NCBI GenBank assembly: GCA_964555675.1
Contig: CAZKTU010000029.1
Span: forward strand, 1 to 44,320
Length of the DNA: 44,320 nucleotides
Source of the DNA: CAIWXH01 sp964555675
GTDB taxonomy: Bacteria > Chloroflexota > Chloroflexia > Chloroflexales > Chloroflexaceae
Direction: 5' to 3'
Shown here: piece after piece, positions 1 through 8,274 of the stretch
Layout of the letters: each line of letters begins with the position of its first letter
Numbering within the stretch: the first letter of the stretch is position 1
Notes under the pieces: generated by a model
What the model saw: only the letters and a program-made list of their open reading frames with translations
What the model was told of the DNA's origin: nothing
Databases searched by the model: none
Program-made: the position numbers and the translations under genes

Positions 1-111
1 TGACGCGCGCCACCTCCTCAGGATGCGGTGGGCCTTCGCTATCTCGCGAAATGCGAGGGTGGGCTGACTTTCGACGGAGATACCGGCGCGATCAATCTGG
101 GGAGCGCTCAT
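1..111 (-). CDS. Start of an unidentified gene, cut by the window edge
   Basis: An ATG on the minus strand at 111 shares bases with the TGA stop of the alpha-mannosidase gene (ATGA overlap), and the frame stays open for 37 codons to the window edge. The visible peptide begins MSAPQIDRAGISV and becomes basic near the edge (RILRRWRAS). The overlap predicts translational coupling, making this the next gene of the maltodextrin/mannosidase operon. Too little is present to name a family. No signal peptide is visible in the 37 residues. The GC content of this stretch is somewhat lower than in the genes next to it. It could be chance open frame, but the exact stop/start overlap is the same device used elsewhere in the window. 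Confidence 0.5.
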   Translation of the reverse strand, partial: MSAPQIDRAGISVESQPTLAFREIAKAHRILRRWRAS

Positions 112-3100
112 AGAGGGACCTTGGCGCCCTCCAGCCGCACCCGCAGAGTCTTGATTTCATAGGGGCGGATCGTACAGCGGACGGTGCAGCCCTGGCACTC
201 TGCCTGGCCGTGGACGCGCTCCAGCAGGTCGGTCTCCTCGGCGCTATGCACGGGCCGGTCAAAGGTGAGTGTGACAGGGCCGCGCCGGTTGTGGGCCTCG
301 TACAGGCGCACGATCAGCCCGTCGCCGTCGTCCGCCGCCTTGACCGTCTCGGCCACGACGTGGTCGGCCGACACGGTGAGGAATGACCGCGCCGCGCCCG
401 TATCGCCCGCCGTGGCCGCCCCCCCCGGCGGGAGGTAGGCGACGAGCGGCGCGTTCAGCTCGTAGGCCCGCCGCACCACCTGAGCCTCGCGCCAGTCGCC
501 GGCGTGGGGGTAAAGGCTGTAGGTGAAGCGGTGTCGCCCGCGGTCGGCATCAGGGTCGGGGAAGATCGCGCTCTTGAGCAGCGAGATGCCGATGGTGCCG
601 TCGAGAAAACTATGCCCGTACAGCCCGTCGTTGAGCAGGGCCACCCCGTAGCCGTCCTCGCTCAGGTCGACCCAGCGGTGGGCGCAGACCTCGAAACGGG
701 CCCGGTCCCAGCTGGTGTTGCGGTGGGTGGGTCGCTCGATCGCCCCGAACTGAATCTCGCATGTGGCCCGGTTCACGTTAAGATTGAGCGGAAATAGGGC
801 CCGCAGCAGCATCTGGCGCTCCTGCCAGTCCACCTCGGTGGTGATGTCGATACGGCGGCTGGCGCGCCACAGACAGATGCGCTGGGTCAGCTCGCTCCGG
901 CCAAAACGCCGCCTGAGGCTGATGACCGCCCTGAGCGGCCCCGTCTCCGCCACCTCCCAGTCGAGCACCTCGCGGACGGGGTAGGGCTTCTGCCCATAGA
1001 ACGGGTCAATATCCCAGGCGTCCCACTCGAGCGGGCGGTCCTCGTAGAGCACGAGCTGGTTCAGGGTCTGAGCGGGCAGAACCAGCTCGCGCTCGTGACG
1101 CCGGTCGTAGAGCGAGCGGATCTCGCCGTGCTCGTCCAGCGCGAGCGCGAGCTCGTCGTTCGCGAGCCGGTCGCGGGCGACGACCAGCGAGCCCTGTACC
1201 GGGCGCGCCGTCGGCCGAGCCGGGAGCGTGGTCAGCCCGAAGCTGGGAGCCGTCACGTCGAGCAACAGCTCCGGCTGCCCCGGTCGCTCCGCGATCACCT
1301 GGGCGGCGGGATGCTCGGCCCACGCGGCCGCTTCGTCCGGGCTCAGGGGGAGCCGCACGGCCTCGGCGCGCTCCCAGGGCAGACTGTTGACCACCAGGGG
1401 GCCGGCGGGCAGCCCGGCGGCCAGGGCTGCGAGGGCGGCCGCCGAGACCTCCTCGCCGATCGCGCGGGCGGCGGTGTAGCCGGCGTGGGCATCGGCGTAG
1501 ACTGCGGCGATGCTGCTGCCGGGCAGGATGTCGTGGAACTGGTTGAGCAAGATCGCGCGCCAGCCCTCGTCGAGCCGCTCCTGGCGGCTGACCGCCCCGG
1601 CCAGCGTCGCCCAGGCGTTGAGCCACTCCGCCTGGCGGTACTGGAGCTCGGCGGCGCGGTTGGCTCGCTTGACCGCCGCCTGGCTGGTGTAGGTGCCGCG
1701 ATGGTACTCGAAGTAGAGCTCGCCGGCCCAGGTCGGCAGCCGGGGGTCGTCCCAGACCCGCCGGTACAGGTCGGCGAAGAACTGGTCGGCGCGCCCCTGG
1801 CGCACCCGCGGCAGGCCGGGCACGTTTCGCAGCACGGCGAGGGTCTCCAGCATCGCCTCGTCGGGGCCGCCGCCGCCGTCGGCATGGCCAAAGAGGGCCA
1901 GCAGCTCGTCGGTGAGCCCCTGGTGCCGGTAGTGGCGCCAGACCCCGGCCGCCTCGCCCGCCCCCAGCGGCCCGCCGTACGAGAACCACTGCGGCTCGCT
2001 CGGGTGGCGTGTCGGCCCGGCCGAAGTGGTGAGCAGATGAGCCAGTACCTCCGAGCCGTCGATGCCGCGCCAGCGGAAGGTGTCGGCGGGGTAGCGGTTG
2101 GTCTGGTTCCAGCTCAGCTTGGTGGTCATGAAGCAGCTGACGCCGCAGCCGCGCAGGATCTGGGGCAGCGCCCCGCTGAAGCCGAACACGTCGGGGAGCC
2201 AGACCACGTGGGGCGCCTCCATCGCCGCGCCATAGCGCTCGGGGAACTCCTCGGCGAAGAAGCGACGGCCGTGGGCGAGCTGGCGGATCAGCGCCTCGCC
2301 GGAGGGCAGGTTACAGTCGGGCTCGACCCACATCATCCCCACGGGCTCGAAGCGCCCCTCTGCCACGCGGGCCTTGAGCCGGGCATACAGCGCCGGGTCA
2401 TCTTGCTTGAGATAGGCGTAGACCTGGGGCTGGCTCATGCTGAAGTGGTAGTCGGGGTAGCGCTCCATGAGCTGGAGTGTGCTGGCGACGGTGTGGGCGA
2501 CCTTCTGGCGCGTGCGCCAGAGGGGCCAGAGCCAGGCGACGTCGAGGTGGCCATGGCCGCTGGCGAGGACCGTCTGGCCAGTGGCCGGCAGCGCGTCGAG
2601 GGCGCGCAACTCGGCGTCCAACCCCTCCAGAGCGGCGGCGGCCGAGGCGGCGAGGCGCTCGCTATGCCAGCCCTCGCGCAGGTCGAGGGCCTGGTAGGCG
2701 CGGCCGAGGGCGGCGAGCAGCCGGTGGCGGGCGGGCAGCTCGGCGGCGATGGTGCGCGCGGCGTCGAGCAGGGCCTGCATGGTGTGGCCGAGCCGAACGA
2801 GCGTCTCGTCGCGCAGCTGCAGCTCCACGCCGCCGAAGGGCCGTGGGAAGGCTACGGCGCAGCGGATGCGCACGTCGCCGCCGCGAGTGTGGGTCTCGGG
2901 CGGGAGAGGGGCCGTGCGGTGGCCCCAGTCAAGACCGGCGAAGGCAGCGCCGTCCAGGTAGACGATCGACTCGACCTGGTCGAGCCGGTGACCGACCCAG
3001 ACCAGGGCGAGGTGAACAGAGCGACCCCGCCATGTGCTCGGCACCTCCAGCCGGAAGCGCAGCCAGTGGGTGCTGCCGCCGGTCGGGGCGATCTCCCAGT

Positions 3101-3338
3101 CGATCCGGGGCGGCTCCCAGCTCGGGTCGTCGCCGGGCGCGACGCCCCAGCGCTCGCCGGGCGCGATCCGGCGCCAGGCGGGATCGTCGGCCGGCGGCGA
3201 GGCGCCCATTGCGGCGACCTCGCGGTCGCCGGGGCCAGGGCAGGTCCAGACCTCGGCGATCGGGGCGCGCTCGCGCACGGCCGCCGCGAGGATCTCAGGG
3301 ATGCGCCGATCGAGCTGAGCTTCCAGCAGGTCGTTCAT
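108..3338 (-). CDS. Alpha-mannosidase, glycoside hydrolase family 38
   Basis: This 1076-residue protein is a GH38 retaining alpha-mannosidase, which removes alpha-linked mannose from oligosaccharides using a bound zinc. The family's metal-binding segment is seen as GHGHLDVAWLWP near residue 260. The segment WLPDVFGFSG near residue 385 carries the expected catalytic nucleophile Asp. A second acidic, glycine-rich segment (GHADGGGGPDEA) follows. The N-terminal ~220 residues form the beta-rich accessory part usual in bacterial GH38 enzymes, and the C-terminal half holds the beta-sandwich domains. The length fits the family (about 1000-1050). There is no signal peptide, so it should act in the cytoplasm on imported sugars. 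It lies 46 bp after the glycosyltransferase/propeller gene and overlaps the next gene by ATGA. The exact linkage preference cannot be read from the sequence. Confidence 0.93.
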   Translation of the reverse strand: MNDLLEAQLDRRIPEILAAAVRERAPIAEVWTCPGPGDREVAAMGASPPADDPAWRRIAPGERWGVAPGDDPSWEPPRIDWEIAPTGGSTHWLRFRLEVPSTWRGRSVHLALVWVGHRLDQVESIVYLDGAAFAGLDWGHRTAPLPPETHTRGGDVRIRCAVAFPRPFGGVELQLRDETLVRLGHTMQALLDAARTIAAELPARHRLLAALGRAYQALDLREGWHSERLAASAAAALEGLDAELRALDALPATGQTVLASGHGHLDVAWLWPLWRTRQKVAHTVASTLQLMERYPDYHFSMSQPQVYAYLKQDDPALYARLKARVAEGRFEPVGMMWVEPDCNLPSGEALIRQLAHGRRFFAEEFPERYGAAMEAPHVVWLPDVFGFSGALPQILRGCGVSCFMTTKLSWNQTNRYPADTFRWRGIDGSEVLAHLLTTSAGPTRHPSEPQWFSYGGPLGAGEAAGVWRHYRHQGLTDELLALFGHADGGGGPDEAMLETLAVLRNVPGLPRVRQGRADQFFADLYRRVWDDPRLPTWAGELYFEYHRGTYTSQAAVKRANRAAELQYRQAEWLNAWATLAGAVSRQERLDEGWRAILLNQFHDILPGSSIAAVYADAHAGYTAARAIGEEVSAAALAALAAGLPAGPLVVNSLPWERAEAVRLPLSPDEAAAWAEHPAAQVIAERPGQPELLLDVTAPSFGLTTLPARPTARPVQGSLVVARDRLANDELALALDEHGEIRSLYDRRHERELVLPAQTLNQLVLYEDRPLEWDAWDIDPFYGQKPYPVREVLDWEVAETGPLRAVISLRRRFGRSELTQRICLWRASRRIDITTEVDWQERQMLLRALFPLNLNVNRATCEIQFGAIERPTHRNTSWDRARFEVCAHRWVDLSEDGYGVALLNDGLYGHSFLDGTIGISLLKSAIFPDPDADRGRHRFTYSLYPHAGDWREAQVVRRAYELNAPLVAYLPPGGAATAGDTGAARSFLTVSADHVVAETVKAADDGDGLIVRLYEAHNRRGPVTLTFDRPVHSAEETDLLERVHGQAECQGCTVRCTIRPYEIKTLRVRLEGAKVPL

Positions 3339-3384
3339 GCAATATCCTCGCTCTGATCCCGTCGAATGTGTTCGGGGGCTCTAC

Positions 3385-5538
3385 TCAGCCGGGCGGCCGG
3401 TAGCGGATGACGCCGTCGCCCCGGGTGCCAACCCAGAGCTGTCCTGTACGATCCACCGCCAGCGCCAACGGCTCGGCGGCGTTGTAGCCAGAGTTACGCG
3501 GCAGGAAGGTGTACAGCTCGTCGCCCTCGAGCCGGGTGAGCGCCCCGCCCACGCTAAGGGACGCCGCGCTGCCGATCCAGAGTGTACCGCTCGGGCCCTC
3601 GGCGAGGGCGGTGAGCGTGGTCGAGGGCAGCGACTGGCCGCGCCGCCAGCGCCAAGTTGTCCCGTCCCAGACGCCCAGCCCGTCGCCGAGGGTGGCCGCC
3701 CAGATGTGCCCCTGGGCATCGGCCAGCAGGTCGCTCACCCCGGCGGCGCCGAAGCCGTCGGCGCTGCCGAAATGGCGCCAGCGACCCGTGGACAGCTCGA
3801 GCCGGCTCACGCCCCCGACCCCGCCGAACCAGACCGCCTCGCCGTCGGCGCGCCGCTCGAGCGCGATGGAGAGCACGAGCTTGCCGCCCACGGGCTCGGT
3901 CAGCCGTGTCCAGGCGCCGTCGGCGTCGCGCACCGCCGCGCCGGCCCCGGTGCCCACCCAGAGCCGCCCGGCGGCATCGGCGGCGAGGGCGCGCACCAGG
4001 GCCGAGCCGCCAAGCTCGGCGGCGCCATAGCTGACCGGCCCCCCCGGCCCGAGGGCGGAGAGGCCGCCCGCGCCGCCAACCCAGAGCGTCCCCTCGCTGT
4101 CCAGGGCCAGGGCCAGGGCGGGGCCGCCGCCGAGGGCCGCGCTCGCGCCGGCGGGCTGCTCCCAGCGCGGCTCCAGACCGTCGGCGGGGGCGGCCCAGAT
4201 CAGCACGCCCTGCGCGGTCGCCAGGGCTACGCGCCCGTCGGGCAGGGCCAGCACGTCGCTCACCGGGCCGGCGGGCAAGGGGCCAGCGCCGGGCGTCAGG
4301 TGTGACCAGCCGATACTCCCGAGGGCCACGCCGGCCAGCCCGTAGACGTAGATCCCCAGGACGAAGGCCGCGGCCAGGGCCAGGGCGGCCCAGGCATAAC
4401 GCGGGGGGCGCGGCAGCAACTCGCGCGTCCAGCCCCAGTAATCGTCCAGCTCGCGCAGCCGGGCGACCAGGGCCGCCAGGGCGGGCGCGGCCAGAGCGCA
4501 GACGGCGGGCACGAGCGGCAGGGCGTACTGGGGCCACTTCGTCGGCCAGAGCAGCAGCACGGCGAGCCCGCAGCCCAGCCAGGTCGGCAGCCAGCGCTCT
4601 CCGGGCGCGCGCCAGGCCCCCTGCATGCCGCCGAGGGCCAGCAGGAAGATCAGCCCGTCGAAGCCGAAGTAGAAGAAGACGTCGGGGTGCCAGGCGGCCG
4701 CGGCGGAGCTGCCCAGCCAGATCAGGGGCTGGAACCAGGGGTAGCCGGCCGCGGCCACGTCGGCGCCGCGGCTGTAGGCCAGGTGGAAGCCGGCCATCGC
4801 CGCGAGCCCGCCCAGAGGGTCGCGCCAGAGCGTGGGCGTGGCGAGCCAGAAGCACGCGGCGGCCAGCAGTGCGTAGCCGGCGAGACCGGCGAGCGCCGCG
4901 CGGCGCGGTCTGGCGGCGGGGCCCGCCATGGCGCCTATCAGCAGCGCCACGATCGCGGGGGCCGTCAGGAGCCCGTAAGTCAGCTTGCCGGCCGCCGCGA
5001 GCCCGAGGGCCACGGCGGAGACGCAGCAGAGCCGGCGGGACGCGCGCGAGCCCATGGGCGCCGCGGAGGCCGCGCGGGCCGCGCCCACGGCCAAAACCGC
5101 GCACAGGAGCGGCACGGCCTCGAGGTAGGCCTGGGCGGTATACTTCACCGCCAGGGTGTGTACCGCGAGCATGGCCGCGGCGAGCGGCCCGAAGAAGAGC
5201 CCCATCAGCGCCACTGCCGCCGTGCCCGCCAGGGCCGCGATGGCGCGGCTGGCCAGGCGCACCTCCTCGAGCCCGGCGCCCTCGCCGAGGGTCAGGGCCC
5301 CGAGGGCGTAGACCAGCTTGACCAGCGGCGGATGCTCGGGGTTCCCCGCGTCGTCGAGCAGCGCGGCCAGGTCGCCCGCGCGGAGGGCGGCGGCATACTT
5401 CAGGGCCGCCGCCCCATAGACCGGCTCGTCGACGTCGACGGGCAGCAGCAGGGCCGCCCAGACCCGCAGCGCGAGCGCCAGGGCCACGACGGCGGCGATC
5501 CTGCGGGCTGTGCGCCGGCGCTGCGCGCTGCTGTTCAT
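3385..5538 (-). CDS. GT-C membrane glycosyltransferase (PMT/ArnT-like) fused to a C-terminal beta-propeller
   Basis: The 717-residue protein has two halves. Residues 1 to about 440 contain many hydrophobic segments and the acidic first-loop motif of GT-C transferases (DVDEPVYG, Asp37-Glu38), followed by EHPPLVKL (residues 68-75), typical of the PMT/ArnT clan that moves sugars from polyprenyl-phosphate donors at the outer membrane face. Residues about 445-717 are a propeller of repeats ending in forms such as GTLWVGG, GRLWVGTG, GHIWAATL, GTLWIGS and GQLWVGTRGDG, matching the two-component-regulator propeller repeat. The domain order places the propeller after the last helix, probably outside the cell. 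Start ATG at 5538 has GAGG about six bases upstream. It sits between GH13 and GH38 genes, an odd neighbour for an import operon. The acceptor and donor are unknown. Confidence 0.85.
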   Translation of the reverse strand: MNSSAQRRRTARRIAAVVALALALRVWAALLLPVDVDEPVYGAAALKYAAALRAGDLAALLDDAGNPEHPPLVKLVYALGALTLGEGAGLEEVRLASRAIAALAGTAAVALMGLFFGPLAAAMLAVHTLAVKYTAQAYLEAVPLLCAVLAVGAARAASAAPMGSRASRRLCCVSAVALGLAAAGKLTYGLLTAPAIVALLIGAMAGPAARPRRAALAGLAGYALLAAACFWLATPTLWRDPLGGLAAMAGFHLAYSRGADVAAAGYPWFQPLIWLGSSAAAAWHPDVFFYFGFDGLIFLLALGGMQGAWRAPGERWLPTWLGCGLAVLLLWPTKWPQYALPLVPAVCALAAPALAALVARLRELDDYWGWTRELLPRPPRYAWAALALAAAFVLGIYVYGLAGVALGSIGWSHLTPGAGPLPAGPVSDVLALPDGRVALATAQGVLIWAAPADGLEPRWEQPAGASAALGGGPALALALDSEGTLWVGGAGGLSALGPGGPVSYGAAELGGSALVRALAADAAGRLWVGTGAGAAVRDADGAWTRLTEPVGGKLVLSIALERRADGEAVWFGGVGGVSRLELSTGRWRHFGSADGFGAAGVSDLLADAQGHIWAATLGDGLGVWDGTTWRWRRGQSLPSTTLTALAEGPSGTLWIGSAASLSVGGALTRLEGDELYTFLPRNSGYNAAEPLALAVDRTGQLWVGTRGDGVIRYRPPG

Positions 5539-5622
5539 GCTACGCCTCGTCCTCCAGTAGGTCGTTTGCCGCCGACGGCGCCATGGCTAACCTTCCGCTT
5601 CAGCCAATGGCAGGGGTCACAA

Positions 5623-5640
5623 CGCCTGACCCATCAGGCG
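5623..5640 (-). promoter_or_regulatory. Intercistronic hairpin spanning the GH13 stop codon
   Basis: A perfect 7-bp stem (CGCCTGA with TCAGGCG) and a four-base loop lies exactly over the stop codon of the GH13 gene, whose TGA forms part of one arm. The minus-strand transcript would fold here just before the membrane glycosyltransferase gene. There is no U-run, so it is more likely an RNA-processing or stability element than a terminator. A 7-bp stem can also occur by chance in such GC-rich DNA. Confidence 0.4.
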
Positions 5641-7424
5641 ATCAGCGCGCCGCTGCGGGCGGGCAGCGCGACGACGAGGGTCTCACCGGCCACTCGCACG
5701 GGGTGGCCGCCCAGGCGGTCGGCGGCGCCCTCGGGGAGGCCGGCGCGGGGCACGATCAGCTCGGCCGGCTCGTCGCCCAGATTGATCGCCGTGACGAGCG
5801 GCGCGGCGCCCTCGCGGAGATAGGCATAGGTGCCTCCGGGCGCGTCCAGGTGCAACACCTGCCGCTTCCCCTCGAGCAGGGCCGGGTAGGCTCGGCGCAG
5901 GGCCACCAGGCGTTGAAAGAACGCGCGCAGCTCCACGTCCTGGCTCTCGCCCCACTTCATCGGCTGGCGCGCCTCCTCGAAGACCCCGAAGCTGTTCTCG
6001 CCGTGGATGGGCCGCTCCTGGCTCACCCCCGCCTCGGTGCCATAGTACACGATCGGCGGGCCCGAGAGGGTGAAGAGTATCAGCGCGGCCAGCCGCAGGG
6101 CCGCGCTGTCGCCGTCGGCCAGAAACAGGAAGCGGTTCAAGTCGTGGTTGTCGAGGAAGGACGGGCGCACGAATGTGGTCGGGAAGTAGTCTTCATGGCC
6201 CGCCAGAAAGGCCTCCAGCCTGGCCAGATCCCAGGTGCGGCGCGCAAAGGTCTCGCGCAGGGCCTGGGCGAGGGGGAAATCGAGCACGCCGTCCATGTGC
6301 GCGCCGTAAGTGCGCAAAAAGTCGGGTTGCTGGATAATCTCGCCGAAGAGCCAGCAGTCGGGGCGGGCCGCGCGACAGGCGCGCCGGAAGTCGGCCCAGA
6401 AGGCGTGGGGCGGGCCGTAGGCATAGTCGAGGCGCAGCCCGTCGGCGCCAAGCCGCAGCCAGTGGGCCGCCGCCTCGAGCATATGGGCCCGCGCGGGCGG
6501 GTGGGCCAGGTTGAGCTCGGGCAGGTCGTGGACGCCGAAGTAGCGCTGATAGCCGTCGGGCCATGACTCCCAGGTGTACCAGTCGTGGTACTCGCTCGCC
6601 TCGTCGGCGCGGGCGGCCACGAAGGTGGGGTGGCTCGACGACCAGTGGTTGGCCACGAAGTCGAGGATCACGCGCATGCCGCGAGCGTGAGCCGCGGCGA
6701 ACAGCTCCAGCAGGTCGGCGTTACTGCCCAGGCGCGGCTCGACGGTGTAGAGGTCGCTGGCGTCGTAGCCGTGGTGCGACGGGCTCGCGAAGACGGGCGA
6801 GAGCCAGATTGCCGTGAAGCCGAAATCCTGAATATAGTCGAGCTGCTCGATCACGCCGCGGAGCGTGCCGCCGTAGAAGCCGTCGAGGCGCGCCGGGCGC
6901 TGCCAGGCCCGCCCCTGGCCGGGGTTGAAGCGGTCCACGAAGATGTGGTACACCACCGCCTCGCGCGCCCAGGCCGGGGCCGGGTCGTCGGCGACCCAGA
7001 CGGCGAACATGGTCGCCGCGGCTTCGTCGAGGCCGTCGCCGTCGGCATAGGCCCAGCGCCCCGAGCCGGTCAGGCGGGCGGCGAGCCGGTAGCGCAGCAT
7101 GGTGCCGGCGGGCTGGGCGGGGAGCAGGCCGTGCCAGTCGCGGGCGTAACCCCATGCCAGGGGCTCCCAGGTCACCCTCCCCGGCTCAAGCTCGAGCAGG
7201 CCCTCCTCGACCCGCCCGTCGGGCAACTCGGCCTGCCACCAGCAGCGGGCGGCGTCGTATGGCAGGGGGCCGCCGGTGCTCAGCGTGACGGCGATCGGCG
7301 CGCCCGGGCGCGGGTCGGCGGGGTCGAGCTGGTGGCGGTGGCGCACTCCGCTGCGGGCGGCGCGCTGGTAGGCGACCCGCTCGGCCTCCTCGATCTGCCC
7401 GCCGAACATAATGTCGAGATGCAT
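5634..7424 (-). CDS. Cytoplasmic GH13 alpha-amylase/neopullulanase-type hydrolase
   Basis: This 596-residue enzyme has an N-terminal beta-rich domain (about residues 1-145) followed by a (beta/alpha)8 barrel of family GH13. The four conserved regions are visible: DFVANH near residue 254, GLRLDYA near 330 with the nucleophile Asp, FGEII near 360 with the acid/base Glu, and FLDNHD near 425 with the transition-state-stabilising Asp. The barrel opens with VVYHIFVDRFNPG, as in maltogenic amylases, neopullulanases and cyclomaltodextrinases, which also carry an N-terminal accessory domain. No signal peptide is present, so it should hydrolyse maltodextrins after import by the adjacent transporter. 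The ATG at 7424 lies five bases beyond the malG stop, with AAGGGG inside the malG end as ribosome-binding site. Exact product specificity is not determinable here. Confidence 0.93.
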   Translation of the reverse strand: MHLDIMFGGQIEEAERVAYQRAARSGVRHRHQLDPADPRPGAPIAVTLSTGGPLPYDAARCWWQAELPDGRVEEGLLELEPGRVTWEPLAWGYARDWHGLLPAQPAGTMLRYRLAARLTGSGRWAYADGDGLDEAAATMFAVWVADDPAPAWAREAVVYHIFVDRFNPGQGRAWQRPARLDGFYGGTLRGVIEQLDYIQDFGFTAIWLSPVFASPSHHGYDASDLYTVEPRLGSNADLLELFAAAHARGMRVILDFVANHWSSSHPTFVAARADEASEYHDWYTWESWPDGYQRYFGVHDLPELNLAHPPARAHMLEAAAHWLRLGADGLRLDYAYGPPHAFWADFRRACRAARPDCWLFGEIIQQPDFLRTYGAHMDGVLDFPLAQALRETFARRTWDLARLEAFLAGHEDYFPTTFVRPSFLDNHDLNRFLFLADGDSAALRLAALILFTLSGPPIVYYGTEAGVSQERPIHGENSFGVFEEARQPMKWGESQDVELRAFFQRLVALRRAYPALLEGKRQVLHLDAPGGTYAYLREGAAPLVTAINLGDEPAELIVPRAGLPEGAADRLGGHPVRVAGETLVVALPARSGALIA

Positions 7425-7428
7425 CGCA

Positions 7429-8274
7429 TTACCCCTTGACGCCGCCCACGGTCAGCCCGCCCTCGATGAAGCGCTGGAGGAACAGGAAGACGAGCATGGT
7501 CGGCACAATGATCAGGATGCCGCCGGCGGCGAAGTAGCCCCAGGGCGTGCTCTGGCTGTTGGCCAGGCTGAAGAGACCCGGGACGACGAGCTTCATACTG
7601 TCGGGCGCGGGCACGAGCACCGAGGCGAAGACGAAGTCGCCCCAGCCGGCGAGGAAGCCCAGGAGGGCCGTCACGGCGAGCGCCGGGCGCGCCAGCGGCA
7701 GCGCGATCAGCAGGAAGGACTGGAGCGGCCCGCAGCCGTCGATCTGGGCCGCCTCCTCCAGGTCCACCGGAATGGTGTCGAAGTACCCCTTCATGTTCCA
7801 GGTGCAGAAGACCAGGGCGCCGCTGGTGTAGGCCAGGATCAGCCCCTCGTGGCGACCATAGAGGCCGAGGGCGGTCAGAAGCTGGGCCACGGCCACCAGG
7901 GCCAGCACCGCCGGGAAGGTCTGGACGGCCAGCAGCAAGATGAGGATAAAATCGCGGCCGTAGAAGCGGATGCGCGAGAAGGCGTAGGCCGCCGAGGTGG
8001 TGATCACCAGCGAGAGCACCGTCGTCAGCCCGGCCACATACAGGCTGTTGCGCAGCCAGAGCAGCAGGGGCTTGTCGAAGATCATGGCCCGGTAGTTCTC
8101 GAAGGTCCACTCGCTGGGCAAGAACATGCCGGCCAGGCTGAGGGTGTAGAGCCGGTCGCCGAGACGGCCCGAGGCCAAAATGGCGAACCAGAGCGGGTAG
8201 AAGGCGAAGGCGGAGGCCAGGATCAGGATGGCATACTGCAGAATGCGGATGGGGAGGGTCGGCTTGCGTCTCAT
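7429..8274 (-). CDS. malG: ABC sugar transporter permease, MalG type
   Basis: The 281-residue integral membrane protein has about six hydrophobic segments and the permease EAA loop EEAAQIDGCGPLQSF followed by LLIALPLARP near residue 190. This is the surface that docks onto the transport ATPase. It belongs to the MalG/CUT1 family and partners the MalF-type permease encoded just upstream. The ATG at 8274 overlaps the malF stop (ATGA), implying coupled translation and a fixed ratio of the two permeases. The typical family length is about 275-295. The substrate is probably maltodextrin because a GH13 hydrolase follows immediately, although CUT1 permeases alone do not reveal the sugar. Confidence 0.93.
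   Translation of the reverse strand: MRRKPTLPIRILQYAILILASAFAFYPLWFAILASGRLGDRLYTLSLAGMFLPSEWTFENYRAMIFDKPLLLWLRNSLYVAGLTTVLSLVITTSAAYAFSRIRFYGRDFILILLLAVQTFPAVLALVAVAQLLTALGLYGRHEGLILAYTSGALVFCTWNMKGYFDTIPVDLEEAAQIDGCGPLQSFLLIALPLARPALAVTALLGFLAGWGDFVFASVLVPAPDSMKLVVPGLFSLANSQSTPWGYFAAGGILIIVPTMLVFLFLQRFIEGGLTVGGVKG

Noticed and set aside
1095..3356. Long plus-strand open frame opposite the alpha-mannosidase
   Set aside because: It is an antisense shadow of a clear GH38 gene with its metal and nucleophile motifs on the minus strand.
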